In this document: positions 8,446 through 17,501 of the stretch, piece after piece
Position numbering within the stretch: the stretch's first letter is position 1
Layout of the letters: the number at the start of each line of letters is the position of its first letter
Notes under the pieces: generated by a model
Seen by the model: only the letters and a program-made list of their open reading frames with translations
The model's database searches: none
Told to the model about the DNA's origin: nothing
Assembly (NCBI GenBank): GCA_002408385.1
Contig: DHSB01000119.1
Location: 34,457-77,300, forward strand
DNA from: Myxococcales bacterium UBA5297
GTDB lineage: Bacteria; Myxococcota; Myxococcia; Myxococcales; UBA5297
Direction: 5' to 3'
Length of the DNA: 42,844 bases
Translations under genes and position numbers: made by a program

Positions 8446-8514
8446 TCTGCGATTCCGCCCCGCGCCAACCCCTATCTTTCGACCAGAGCGCCTGGTGTCG
8501 CCCCGCAAACAGCA

Positions 8515-8549
8515 GCGCCCCCGGGACATGGAGCGCGGGGGGGGGGCGC
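8515..8549 (-). terminator. Hairpin terminator after ddl, containing a 10-G run
   Basis: GCGCCCCC (8515-8522) pairs perfectly with GGGGGCGC (8542-8549), about 36 bases beyond the ddl stop codon. The 10-G homopolymer at 8537-8546 forms part of the stem. On the minus strand the stem is followed by TGCTGTTTGCG, a weak T-tract. Confidence 0.5.
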
Positions 8550-8584
8550 AGCAGGCGAGCCAATGCTCGCGGCGTGAAGGTCGG

Positions 8585-9565
8585 TCAGGCGCTGGCGAGC
8601 ACCTGCGGCTGCTCGAGCGCGCGCGGGGGGCCGGGCTCCACGGCGCGGGGCTGCGCGTCGGTGCGGGCGCGCTCGAGGATCGCCGCGACCAGCTCCTCGA
8701 AGCTCATCCCCGCGGCGCGGGCGATCTTCGGCAGCAGGCTCGTCGCCGTCATCCCCGGCAGCGTGTTCACCTCGAGGACGAAGTCGTTCTCGGTGTCCGA
8801 GGCGATGAGGTCGACCCGGCCATAGCCGCGGCACCCGAGCGCGCGCCAGGCGAGCAGCGCGAACGTCTCGAGGTTCTTCAACCGGGTCGGGCTGACCCGT
8901 GGCGGCAGGTGATAGCGGGTACCGCCCAGGTACTTGCTCTCGTAGTCGAAGACTTCGCGCGGCGCGGCGACCTCGCAGGCGCCGAGTACCTGGCCGTCGA
9001 GGATGCCCACGGTGATCTCACGCCCGCGCACGAAGCGCTCGACGAGCACCTCGCCGCCATAGCGGCAAGCCTCTGCGGCGGCCGCTGCGAGCTGCTCGCA
9101 GTCGCGCGCGACCGCCAGGCCGTACGAGGAGCCCGAGCAGGCCGGCTTGACGACCGCCGGAAAGCCGAGATCGCCGTGTACCTCGAGCACCTGCGCAAGC
9201 TCGCTGGCTTGGAGCGTGTAGCCGGCCGGCGTCGGCAGGTTCTGGAAGCGCAGCAGCTTCTTGGCCATCGGCTTGTTCATCGCAAGCGCGCTCGCCAGCA
9301 CACCCGAGCCGGTGTACGGCAGGCCCAGCACCTCGAGCAGCCCCTGGACCCTGCCGTCCTCGCCCATCGGCCCGTGCAGGGCGATGAAGGCCGCGTCGAC
9401 CTCGAGCGGGCGCAGGCTGCGCTCGAGCCCGGGCCCGGCGAGCACGCGATGGACCTCGTGGCCGCGCTTGGCGAGCGCCTTGGCGACCGCCTCGCCGGTG
9501 CGCGTCGACACCTCGCGCTCCTCGCCCCACCCGCCCATCAGCACCGCTACCCGGCGAAACTCCAT
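8585..9565 (-). CDS. ddl: D-alanine--D-alanine ligase
   Basis: A 326-residue cytoplasmic ATP-grasp ligase that joins two D-Ala for peptidoglycan precursor synthesis. The N-terminal domain has GGWGEEREVS (around 11-20) and the HGPMGEDG block (64-71). The ATP-grasp part has VVKPACSGSSYG (138-149), the DYESKY active-site loop (207-212, equivalent to the Tyr/Lys loop of DdlB), GRVDL (249-253) and the metal/D-Ala site EVNTLPGM (265-272). The length fits the family. The last 25 residues are a Pro/Ala-rich tail not needed for the fold. The ATG at 9565 is preceded by GGAGGAG. It is not inside a mur cluster, as it often is elsewhere. A promoter is likely at 9641-9669, and a hairpin follows the gene. 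Confidence 0.96.
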   Translation of the reverse strand: MEFRRVAVLMGGWGEEREVSTRTGEAVAKALAKRGHEVHRVLAGPGLERSLRPLEVDAAFIALHGPMGEDGRVQGLLEVLGLPYTGSGVLASALAMNKPMAKKLLRFQNLPTPAGYTLQASELAQVLEVHGDLGFPAVVKPACSGSSYGLAVARDCEQLAAAAAEACRYGGEVLVERFVRGREITVGILDGQVLGACEVAAPREVFDYESKYLGGTRYHLPPRVSPTRLKNLETFALLAWRALGCRGYGRVDLIASDTENDFVLEVNTLPGMTATSLLPKIARAAGMSFEELVAAILERARTDAQPRAVEPGPPRALEQPQVLASA

Positions 9566-9994
9566 GGCTGCTCCTCCTGTCGATTCGACTCCGTTCCCGC
9601 AGCCGTCAAAGCATCGGTAGTGCCACGCGAAAGGCCGCGCACTGTAGCGCCCTGTTGCAGCGAAGTGAACATAATTGCCGGCCGCGCAAACGCCCGGCGA
9701 CAGGAGGGAAAGAGCGAAGTGGCGGCCCTCGGAAGCGAGCGGGCGCGGCGGCTGGTCGCGCGCCGCGGGCGCGGCCCGGTTGCCGCGCTCGCGTGGCCCT
9801 TTGGCCTCGGCGACGTCGGCCGCGTCGAATCGGTCAGCCCGTGCGCAGGCGCACCAACAAGGGGCGCCTCTTCACGACGGTCGAGAGTCGAGGGACGACG
9901 GTCGAGGGCCGGCGGGGAGCTTTGGCCATCGAGGGACCTGCTCTACCCGCGGAAGACTTGAGCTCGCGACAGCGCTTCTGCGCTCCAAGGTCTC
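9566..9994. other. Noncoding region upstream of ddl
   Basis: I see no gene here. It contains the candidate ddl promoter and a short direct repeat, ACGACGGTCGAG at 9874-9885 and 9895-9906 (21 bp apart), of unknown meaning. It also receives the end of the long minus-strand division and envelope run. Confidence 0.6.
9641..9669 (-). promoter_or_regulatory. Candidate promoter for ddl
   Basis: On the minus strand TTCACT (9669-9664) is followed after 17 bases by TACAGT (9646-9641). Each matches the sigma-70 consensus at four of six positions. The implied leader is about 70 bases. Confidence 0.35.
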
Positions 9995-10282
9995 TTAGAC
10001 TCCGGCGTCCTCTTCGAACTCGAGGCCGGCATCTTCCTCGGGCTCGAGACCGGCGTCTTCCTCGGGAAAGCCCGCGTCGTCCTCGGGCAGGCCCGCGTCG
10101 GGCGGCGGCTCGTAGACGATGCAGATGCCCTCCTTGCAGACGTAGCCCTCCAGGCACGTCTCGGTCTCGTCGCAGGGCTTGCCCTCGGGCTCGAAGTCGA
10201 CGGCGAACGAGCACGCGAACGCACCGATAAGCACGAACGCGCAGAGGAGGTTGAATCGGTTGGCTCGCAAGGGCCTGTACAT
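9995..10282 (-). CDS. Small Cys-containing lipoprotein with Asp-Ala-Gly tail
   Basis: A 95-residue predicted lipoprotein. The signal segment NLLCAFVLIGAFAC places the lipidated Cys at residue 24. The next 30 residues have the spacing CDETETCLEGYVCKEGIC, a short disulphide knot of the kind common in Myxococcota surface lipoproteins. The C-terminal 35 residues are acidic repeats of the form PEEDAG/PDAG. I chose the ATG at 10282 because GAGGAA lies eight bases upstream. An in-frame ATG at 10303 would add seven residues. It is the last gene of the ftsE-to-lipoprotein run, 29 bases after the PEGA gene. The function is unknown. It resembles the 73-residue lipoprotein at 34283 in its tail, and the 413-residue one at 25365 in its Cys knot. 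Confidence 0.8.
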   Translation of the reverse strand: MYRPLRANRFNLLCAFVLIGAFACSFAVDFEPEGKPCDETETCLEGYVCKEGICIVYEPPPDAGLPEDDAGFPEEDAGLEPEEDAGLEFEEDAGV

Positions 10283-10311
10283 GGTCGTTCCTCGTGCGGT
10301 CATTCGTCCGG

Positions 10312-11850
10312 CTACCAGTCGCGCAGGTCGTCGTCGTCGCGCTCGCGCCTCTCGGAGGCCGGCACCACCTCGTCGTCGGCTCGCGGCGAGCGCGAGACGC
10401 GCCTGCGCTCCTCGATGCTCAGGTTCGACAGATCGTCCTCGGCGATCCCTCGCCCGGTGATCGCCAGGAACAGGCCGGTGCCCCCGGCGATGATCGCGGC
10501 GAGATAGGAGACGTCGGCGATGAGCGCCGAGCGCCGCCCGTCGCTCTCGAGCGTCTTGTAGGTCTGGCTGATCTGAGGCTCCTGCAGGGTGTTGTAGCGG
10601 TCGTTCAGCGTGTTCGCGTCGAGCCCGAAGTAGACCCCCGAGCCGAGCGCGAGCGCTCCCAGACCGAGCAGAACATAACCGGTGTGCCGGGCGCGCCATT
10701 GGAACCCGCCTCCGGTCGTCGCGATAGCCTTGCCGCCCTCGCCGCGCCGGCGATCAGTCGAGAGGGCCTTGCGCAGGAAGCTGTCGGCGACCGGCTCGAA
10801 GCGCTGCTCGTCGTTGGGCAGCGGCTCCTCGACATAGGCGTACTCGTGACCGTCGGCGGCGTCGATGCGCACCGCGAGGGCCGAGAGCTGATCTTTGTCC
10901 TTGGCCTGGACGCCGATGACCAGCACCTGGTCGACGCCGAGGTCCTTGGCGAGCTCGCGGGCGACCCTGTTGCGGCCCTTGCCGCGGAAGTCGTCCTTGA
11001 TCCTGCGCACCTGGTCGCGGAAGCGCTCGAGCCCGGAGGCGGCCTGCAGGGTCTCGACCCGGGTGCCGCCGGCCCCCGGCCGCACGGTCTTCTGGAGCAC
11101 CCTGTAGCCCGGGGAGACCACCGTGAGGACGTGGTCGCCGGCGGTCAGGTCGCGCAGCTCGACCGAAGAGATGCCGCGGTAGCGCCCGTCGATGTAGACC
11201 CGGCCAGGCACCGGGCGCACCTCGATGTCGAGGCCGAGGCCGCTTTGCGAGGTCAGGGCAGCGCGCCGGCGCTTGACCTGGGCGACGAAGTCCGGGGCGA
11301 AGAGGTTCGGGTCGAACGGCGTGTGCAGATCGAGCGGAAGGAGCCGCTCGACCTCGCGGTCGGCCGCGCCCGCCTCGGCGTTGGCGATGAGCGAGGCGAT
11401 GCGCAGCATGCGCGCCCGGACCAGCTCGCCAAACGAGCGCGACAGGTCGCTCTTCTCATAGGAGGCGATCGCCTGATCGCACAGCTCCTTGGCCCGCTTC
11501 GGCTCGAGCTCGTCGTAGGCAGCGCGGGCCTTGCGGATCGCCTCGTCGGCGGCGGTCATCAGGCCGCGCTGGGTCTCGTGGCCCTCTGGATCGAGCGCCG
11601 AGGCCAGATCGCGCAGCTCCTGCCGCCCCACCTCGAGGGCGAGCTTCTCGCCGAGATAGGCGAGCCTGGCAGCGGCGCGCGAGCTGTCGTCGAGGGCAAG
11701 GGCGACGACCGCCAGCCGAGGCGTGCGCGGCTTCGTCGGTGCGTAGAAGTCCGGCCCCGGCCCGCCGTCGGCGGCCCACGCAGGCGCCGCGAGGAGCCCG
11801 ACCAAGACAGAAGCAACGGCCCGGAACCCCGAGCTGTGGCGATAGCGCAT
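10312..11850 (-). CDS. PEGA-domain envelope protein with C-terminal membrane hairpin
   Basis: A 512-residue exported protein. Residues 1-26 are a signal peptide ending AWA. Residues 45-200 are helical, perhaps TPR-like. Residues 206-258 form a PEGA domain (RVYIDGRYRG...LTAGDHVLTVVSPGY), a small beta fold typical of surface proteins. Residues 280-350 contain a predicted alpha/beta segment. Two hydrophobic helices (about 390-410 and 444-466) then form a hairpin, followed by an acidic/Arg-rich tail. The hairpin, with GALALGSGVYFG before it, matches that of the TPR protein at 19938-20945. The gene lies 30 bases after ctpA and 29 before the small lipoprotein, so the three probably share a transcript. 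The function is unknown; an envelope scaffold or sensor is plausible. Confidence 0.82.
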   Translation of the reverse strand: MRYRHSSGFRAVASVLVGLLAAPAWAADGGPGPDFYAPTKPRTPRLAVVALALDDSSRAAARLAYLGEKLALEVGRQELRDLASALDPEGHETQRGLMTAADEAIRKARAAYDELEPKRAKELCDQAIASYEKSDLSRSFGELVRARMLRIASLIANAEAGAADREVERLLPLDLHTPFDPNLFAPDFVAQVKRRRAALTSQSGLGLDIEVRPVPGRVYIDGRYRGISSVELRDLTAGDHVLTVVSPGYRVLQKTVRPGAGGTRVETLQAASGLERFRDQVRRIKDDFRGKGRNRVARELAKDLGVDQVLVIGVQAKDKDQLSALAVRIDAADGHEYAYVEEPLPNDEQRFEPVADSFLRKALSTDRRRGEGGKAIATTGGGFQWRARHTGYVLLGLGALALGSGVYFGLDANTLNDRYNTLQEPQISQTYKTLESDGRRSALIADVSYLAAIIAGGTGLFLAITGRGIAEDDLSNLSIEERRRVSRSPRADDEVVPASERRERDDDDLRDW

Positions 11851-11880
11851 GATTGCCGTCCTTCCCGGCCTCGTCCCGCC

Positions 11881-13254
11881 TCACAGGCTCTTCTTGCCCG
11901 AGGTGGCGCCGTTGGCCTTGAAGATTTGCCAGGTGCGCAGGTAGTCGAGAGCCGTCTTGAGGACGTAGTCCTCCTCGTCGCCCTTCGCCGTCGCCTCGAC
12001 CTCGCCCTGACCGGCCGGCTGCAAGTGCTGCCGGGCAGGGAGCCTGCGCTCGAAATCATTGCCGAAGTGGTTCTCGAGGTCCACTTCGCGGGGCGCGATC
12101 GCCTCGCGACCGGCCTGGTCGGGACCGCTCACCGCGACGTCCGGGGTGATGCCCTTCTCCTGAATGCTGCGGCCCCGGGGCGTGAAGTAGCGCGCGATGG
12201 TCAGCTTGAGGCCGCTGCCGTCCTCGAGCTCGATGAGCGTCTGCACGCTGCCCTTGCCAAAGGTCTGTGAGCCCATCAGCACCGCGCGGCCGTGATCCTG
12301 CAACGCGCCGGCGACGATCTCCGAGGCCGAGGCCGAGCCTCCGTTGACGAGGACGATCATCGGGTAGGGCGGCTCGGTGCCGCGCTCGTGGCTCTTCTCC
12401 TGCTCGACGTGCCGGTCGTTGCGGCCCTTGGTGGTGACGATGACCTGGCCGCCCGGCAGGAAGCGATCGGCCATGCGCACCGCCTGATCGAGCAGGCCGC
12501 CGGGGTTGTTGCGCAAATCGAGGATCAGCCCGCGCAGCTCGCCCCGGTTCTCCTTGCGCAGATCGTCGAGCGCGCGCCCGAGGTAGCGGTCGGTCTGCTC
12601 CTGGAAATTCTTCACCTTCACGTACCCGATGCCCTCGTACAGCCGGCCCTCGACCGAGACGACGCGGATGTGGTCGCGCACCACGATGAGGTCCCGCGGC
12701 GCGCTGAACCCGTCGCGCAGGATGGTGAGCACGACCTTGGTGCCCGGCGGGCCGCGCATCTTGGCGACCACGGCCATCAGGTCGAGGTCGGTGGTCGGCT
12801 CGCCGTCGATCTTGAGGATGAGGTCGCCGGCGAGGACCCCGGCGCGCGCGGCGGGCGTGTCGTCGATGGGCGCGACCACGGTCAGGTAGTCGTTGCGCAC
12901 CCCGTTGGCCACCTTGGGCTTCATCGTGACCTCGATGCCGAGGCCTCCGAACTCGCCCTTGGTGTCCATCTTCATCTCTCGAAAGACCTCGGCCGGCATG
13001 AAGACGGTGTGCGGGTCGAGCGTGGAGACCATGCCCTTGATGGCGCCCGTCAGGAGCTGCTGCTCCGAGACGTGCTCGACGTAGTTGTTCTCGATGTGGG
13101 CCAGCACCCGCGTGAAGACCTCGAGGTGGCGGTAGGTACCCTCGCCGCCCGCGGCGAAGACCGCCCGGTCGACGGCCATTCCGCCGAAGAAGGCAAAGGG
13201 CGCGAGCAGCAGGACCGTCGCCCAGGTGCTTCGTGAGCGGCGCGGATACGACAC
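11881..13254 (-). CDS. ctpA: Carboxyl-terminal processing protease (S41)
   Basis: A 457-residue periplasmic serine protease anchored by an N-terminal TM (about 11-34). It has an N-terminal helical cap (40-95), a PDZ domain (100-185, with the carboxylate loop GGLGIEV) that captures substrate C-termini, and the S41 catalytic core. The core has S309 in GGSASASEI and K334 in GSQTFGKG. The 25-residue Ser-Lys spacing equals that of CtpB and Prc. Members trim proteins and regulate peptidoglycan hydrolases. The start is GTG (minus strand, 13254-13252) with GGGAGG upstream. It lies downstream of ftsE-ftsX-envC, an order seen in many proteobacteria, with an alpha/beta hydrolase inserted here. The C-terminal 60 residues are hydrophilic and poorly conserved. 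Confidence 0.94.
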   Translation of the reverse strand: MSYPRRSRSTWATVLLLAPFAFFGGMAVDRAVFAAGGEGTYRHLEVFTRVLAHIENNYVEHVSEQQLLTGAIKGMVSTLDPHTVFMPAEVFREMKMDTKGEFGGLGIEVTMKPKVANGVRNDYLTVVAPIDDTPAARAGVLAGDLILKIDGEPTTDLDLMAVVAKMRGPPGTKVVLTILRDGFSAPRDLIVVRDHIRVVSVEGRLYEGIGYVKVKNFQEQTDRYLGRALDDLRKENRGELRGLILDLRNNPGGLLDQAVRMADRFLPGGQVIVTTKGRNDRHVEQEKSHERGTEPPYPMIVLVNGGSASASEIVAGALQDHGRAVLMGSQTFGKGSVQTLIELEDGSGLKLTIARYFTPRGRSIQEKGITPDVAVSGPDQAGREAIAPREVDLENHFGNDFERRLPARQHLQPAGQGEVEATAKGDEEDYVLKTALDYLRTWQIFKANGATSGKKSL

Positions 13255-13367
13255 CGAAGACCTCCCTGTCGTGGACTTGGACGCAGCTTAGCACCGCACG
13301 CCCTGGGCGCCTTGCCCTAGAGCTCCCCCCCGGCCACCCGAAGCTCGAGGGGTAGGCCGCTCGTCAA

Positions 13368-14240
13368 CTACTTGGGAACCCGAACGACCCCACGCCGCTC
13401 GAGGAAGCTGTTGATCCGCTTGCACAACTCCTTGGGCCGCTCGAGCTGGGGAGCATGGCCAAAGCCCTTGACCTCCTGCACCTCGGCATCGGGTGGCAGA
13501 TGCGCCTTGAAGAAGCCGACCCCTGCGTACGGCAGCAGCCGCTCGCTGCGACCCCACAGCAGTAGCGTCGGAGGCCGCAACGACTCGAGCTCCTCGGCAC
13601 TCAGCCCAGCCGAGGCAGCGGCGTCCTGCAGCAGGCGGCGCACCGCCGGCGAGCTCATCCGCTCGCGCATCGCATACGCGGTGATCAGCCGGAAGAGCGG
13701 CGGCCGATGGAAGACGCGGCCTGCGAGCGCGAGCGCCTGACCGAGGGTGCGCACGCCGAGCCGCTCGACGACCTTGTCGAGCCCGACCTGCGCTCCGGCA
13801 GGGGCGACGAGCACCAGCGCGGCGACCGACTCGGGGTGACGCACCGCGAACCGTACGGCCATTGCGCCGCCGAGCGAGTTGCCGACGAGGACCGCGGGGC
13901 GGCGCACCTCCTCGGTCACGAAGCGCTCGAAGAACGAGAACGACTCGTCAATGCCCGGCGGGCCGGCCTTCGGGAGCGGCGAGAACCCGGCTCCGGGCAG
14001 GTCGACCGCTATGACGCGCATCGCCCGCCGATCGAGGCCGAAGAAACAACCCGACCAGTCGAGAGAGCTGCCACCGAGGCCGTGCAGCAACACGACCGGC
14101 GGGCCGTCCCAGCGGCCCGCGAGGTCCAAGAAGTGAATCCGCTCGCCCGCGAGGTCGACGAGCATGGAGCGCACCCCGCGCTTGACAAGACGGCGCCTCG
14201 CGAGCGCGATTGCCAGGGACTCGATCGACCTGTTCTCCAT
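13368..14240 (-). CDS. Alpha/beta hydrolase
   Basis: A 290-residue cytoplasmic hydrolase of the alpha/beta fold. It shows the oxyanion HG53-54 (LLHGLGG), the nucleophile elbow GNSLGG with S122, and H262 in GFGHAPQLE. The acid residue, normally Asp after strand 6, is E233 in WGRSERLLP, a conservative but uncommon change. A cap region (about 150-215) probably sets the substrate, which is unknown. Family members range from esterases and epoxide hydrolases to lipases. ATG14240 has GAGG eight bases upstream. An internal ATG at residue 26 would also give a full fold. The gene sits 34 bases after the envC-like gene and 113 bases before ctpA, so it is likely co-transcribed with the division genes. 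Confidence 0.88.
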   Translation of the reverse strand: MENRSIESLAIALARRRLVKRGVRSMLVDLAGERIHFLDLAGRWDGPPVVLLHGLGGSSLDWSGCFFGLDRRAMRVIAVDLPGAGFSPLPKAGPPGIDESFSFFERFVTEEVRRPAVLVGNSLGGAMAVRFAVRHPESVAALVLVAPAGAQVGLDKVVERLGVRTLGQALALAGRVFHRPPLFRLITAYAMRERMSSPAVRRLLQDAAASAGLSAEELESLRPPTLLLWGRSERLLPYAGVGFFKAHLPPDAEVQEVKGFGHAPQLERPKELCKRINSFLERRGVVRVPK

Positions 14241-14274
14241 AGTGGACCTCGCCGACTCGAGCTCATGCCGGAGC

Positions 14275-15405
14275 CTACTTCGACCCGAGCCACCCCTTCG
14301 GATCGATGGGTTTGCCCTTCTTGCGCAGCTCGAAATACAGGTAGGCGCCCTTGAGCGACCCGGTGTCGCCGACCTGGCCGATGACCGCGCCCGCTTCGAC
14401 CGCCTCACCCGCCTGCCGTCCGATGGAAGCCAGGTGCGCATAGAGCGTGTGAAAGCCGTCCCCGTGGTCGACGATCACCAGGTTGCCGTAGCCGCGAAAA
14501 GCGCTGGCGTGGACAACGGTGCCCTCGGCGACCGCCTTCACGTCGGTGCCCTCAGGTGCGCGCAGATCGAGGCCATTCTGGTAGGTGACCGTGTTGAACT
14601 TGGGGTTGAGCACCTTGCCGAAGCCGACCTCGATGTGGCCGTCGGTCGGAAACGGCAGCTTGCCCTTGAGCTTTGCGAAACCCTCGCCCTCGCCCGTCGG
14701 ATCGAGCTGGCGCACGTGGCGCGACAGCTTCGCCTGGGCCTTGTACAGCTCCCCGAGCGTCTTCTCGCGAAGCCCCTGCTCGGCCAACAGTGCGTCGTGG
14801 AGGGCGGCGAGCTCATCCTTGCGTCTTTTGGCCTGAGAGCGTCGTTCGAGCGCGGCCTTGGCTCGCTCCTCCTGTTCGAGCTTGGCCGCCACCAGCTCAA
14901 GGCGGCGGACCTCGAACCGCTCGAAGCTCGAACGGGCAAGCTCGAGCATCCGCAGGTCACCGGCGAGGACATCCTCGAGGGCGCGCTTGCGGCGCAGCAG
15001 CTCGCCCACCGATCTCGCCGACATGAGCAGGCTCGCCCGGCGCGCCTTGCTGAGCTGGTAGCGGGCCTGCAGCCGCGGCGCAAGCAGATCGAGCTGGGCG
15101 ATGAGCGCATCGCGCGCGGCCTGCTCGTCGAGCTCGGCCGACGCCACCTTGGCACCGGCGGCCTTGACCTCGGCCTCCGCCTGATGGGCGGCCTTCTGCA
15201 GCTCGCGCAGGGCAGCCTCGGCCGCCGCCAACTCGTCGAGGACGGAGACGGCCTTGTCGCGCAGCTTCTCGAGCGCCTCTTCGCTCGCCTTGACCTCGGC
15301 CTCGACCTGCTCGGAGGTCTTCTCGGGCCCCTCGGCCCACGCCGGAGCGGCAGTCATTCCGAGCGAGGCGAGGACGAGGAAGGCTGCGACCGCCCGAGCG
15401 CGCAT
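14275..15405 (-). CDS. EnvC-like divisome factor with degenerate LytM domain
   Basis: A 376-residue periplasmic protein. Residues 1-24 are a signal peptide (AWA). Residues 28-235 are a long coiled coil, the part of EnvC that docks on FtsX. Residues 256-372 are a LytM/M23 domain. Two zinc ligands are missing: the motif HxGxD reads QNGLD (Q276; D280 kept) and the final HxH reads YLY (Y355, Y357). Only H324 of YAHL remains. E. coli EnvC is degenerate in the same way and activates amidases instead of cutting the wall. By analogy this protein should couple FtsEX ATPase cycles to septal amidase activation. Its ATG shares one base with the stop of ftsX (TGATG), so translation is coupled. No amidase gene is in the window. 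Confidence 0.92.
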   Translation of the reverse strand: MRARAVAAFLVLASLGMTAAPAWAEGPEKTSEQVEAEVKASEEALEKLRDKAVSVLDELAAAEAALRELQKAAHQAEAEVKAAGAKVASAELDEQAARDALIAQLDLLAPRLQARYQLSKARRASLLMSARSVGELLRRKRALEDVLAGDLRMLELARSSFERFEVRRLELVAAKLEQEERAKAALERRSQAKRRKDELAALHDALLAEQGLREKTLGELYKAQAKLSRHVRQLDPTGEGEGFAKLKGKLPFPTDGHIEVGFGKVLNPKFNTVTYQNGLDLRAPEGTDVKAVAEGTVVHASAFRGYGNLVIVDHGDGFHTLYAHLASIGRQAGEAVEAGAVIGQVGDTGSLKGAYLYFELRKKGKPIDPKGWLGSK

Positions 15406-16298
15406 CAGAGCCTCAGGAAGCGGCGCACCGCGACGAAGCTGCCGACGAGGCCAAGGCAGGTGCCTACCACGCATAGCTCGAGCCAGCCGTGCAGGTCGAC
15501 GAGCTGGGGGAAGACGAGCCCGCCGAAGATGAAGGAGAGCGCCTCGGAGAGCCTCGGGCCCATGTAGCGCGAGAAGGCGTGAAGCCCGCCGGCGGCGAGC
15601 GAGGCGCCGAAGAGCCCCTGGATGATGCCCTCGAAGAGGAACGGCGCCTTGACGAAGGCGTCGGTGGCGCCGACGAGCTTCTGGATCTCTATCTCCTCGC
15701 GGCGCGCGTAGATGGCGAGCTGCAAGGTGGCGGCGACGACCACCACGGCGGCAGCAAGGACGATGAGCAGCACCAACGCGCCGGCACCCCGGGCCGCGGT
15801 GGCCAGCGACTCGAGCCTCTCCAGCCACTCGCGCCCGTACTCGACCGATTCGATCTCCGGCGCCTGGGCCCAGCGGGCAGCGAGTACCGCGATGGCGCTC
15901 GCGCTGCGCTGACCGGCCGGAGGGTTGAGCTCGACGGACCAGGGCAGAGGGTTCTTCGGCAGGTTCTCGAGCACACCGCCCGCTTCGCCGAATTCGGCGC
16001 GCAGCCGCTCGATCGCCGCCTCCGGAGTGACCAGCCGGACTTGTCCGCCTTCCTCCTGCCCAACCCGCACGACGAGCGCCTGCGCGGCCTCCGGCGTGAC
16101 CTCGCTCTTCAGATAGAGGGTGATTTCGGCCTCGGCGCCCCACGAGTCGAGCACCGAGTTGACGATGCGCACCCCGTGGCGCGACAGGCCGGCAGAGAAG
16201 AGCGCGACCCCTATCGCGAGCGAGGCGACGAAGTGGACGAACGGGCTCATCCGGAGCCCGGCGAACGCCGCGCGCAGGAAGTAGAGCAGCTTGACCAC
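15405..16298 (-). CDS. ftsX: Cell-division ABC transporter permease FtsX
   Basis: A 297-residue membrane protein of the MacB/FtsX type. It has TM1 (21-38), a periplasmic domain (39-170) that should bind the EnvC-like coiled coil, then TM2 (171-195), TM3 (215-240) and TM4 (270-292). The segment EIEIQKLVGATDAF (about 202-215) is the conserved cytoplasmic coupling region that contacts FtsE. The start is GTG (minus strand, 16298-16296), with GGGGAG upstream. FtsX moves no substrate. It relays ATP hydrolysis by FtsE to periplasmic wall-hydrolase activation during cell separation. It follows ftsE after 61 bases and overlaps the envC-like gene by one base. Confidence 0.95.
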   Translation of the reverse strand: MVKLLYFLRAAFAGLRMSPFVHFVASLAIGVALFSAGLSRHGVRIVNSVLDSWGAEAEITLYLKSEVTPEAAQALVVRVGQEEGGQVRLVTPEAAIERLRAEFGEAGGVLENLPKNPLPWSVELNPPAGQRSASAIAVLAARWAQAPEIESVEYGREWLERLESLATAARGAGALVLLIVLAAAVVVVAATLQLAIYARREEIEIQKLVGATDAFVKAPFLFEGIIQGLFGASLAAGGLHAFSRYMGPRLSEALSFIFGGLVFPQLVDLHGWLELCVVGTCLGLVGSFVAVRRFLRL

Positions 16299-16359
16299 TA
16301 GGCACGCTCCCCTTTGGAGCGGCGGCGCGGCGATGCAGCGGCGTTATGGCCGCGCGGCA

Positions 16360-17046
<687 letters not shown>

Positions 17047-17501
17047 GGCGTCGGGGCGGAGGCGCGCCGAGTCCCCGCGACTTCCGGAGCGAGAGCGCTT
17101 TCGAGGTTGAAAAGTGTTTACCACGAAGCAACCGCTTCGGGAGCGCGCGGTCGCGAGGCAGGGCAGTCCTCGCGCAAACGCTACAACAAGCGGCCAGGCG
17201 CGAGACCGGGCAGACGATCCGGGAGGCGAGGCCCGGTCTTTCGCACCCCTCGTGGTCGCTGCCTCACAGCGCCTGCTCTCTGGGGCCGAGACCGTTCGCG
17301 GACCGGCCGCAGGCTGTCGGGGCTTCGTTCGCCCGGCGCCGCAGGACTGCGCGGGCGCTGGCCGACTGGATCAAGAGCGCCCCATGCCCCCGGCCACAAG
17401 CAGAAGACACGACCCGCGACGAGAGGACTCGGATCTGGAGACGAGGGGAACTTGCCGAGCAGTGCTATCGTCGCCTGCGTGCTCTCCTACGGAGTCTCCT
17501 T
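17047..17501. other. Divergent noncoding region between ftsE and the kinase
   Basis: I see no gene here. It must hold the promoter of the ftsE run (not identified with confidence) and that of the kinase (a candidate ECF-type site at 17447-17472). Confidence 0.6.
17447..17472 (+). promoter_or_regulatory. Candidate ECF-sigma promoter for the PEGA kinase
   Basis: GGAAC (17447-17451) and CGTC (17469-17472) are separated by 17 bases, matching the GGAAC-N16/17-CGTC pattern of many extracytoplasmic-function sigma factors. The predicted start near 17480 leaves a leader of about 20 bases with GGAG before the GTG at 17502. Confidence 0.4.

Noticed and set aside
8537..8546. A 10-G tract that might cause phase variation
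   Set aside because: It lies outside any coding frame or promoter spacer and is explained as one strand of the ddl terminator stem.
12056..13294. A 412-codon minus-strand frame overlapping ctpA
   Set aside because: It is the alternate frame of ctpA, with Arg/His/Gly-rich translation and no motif.
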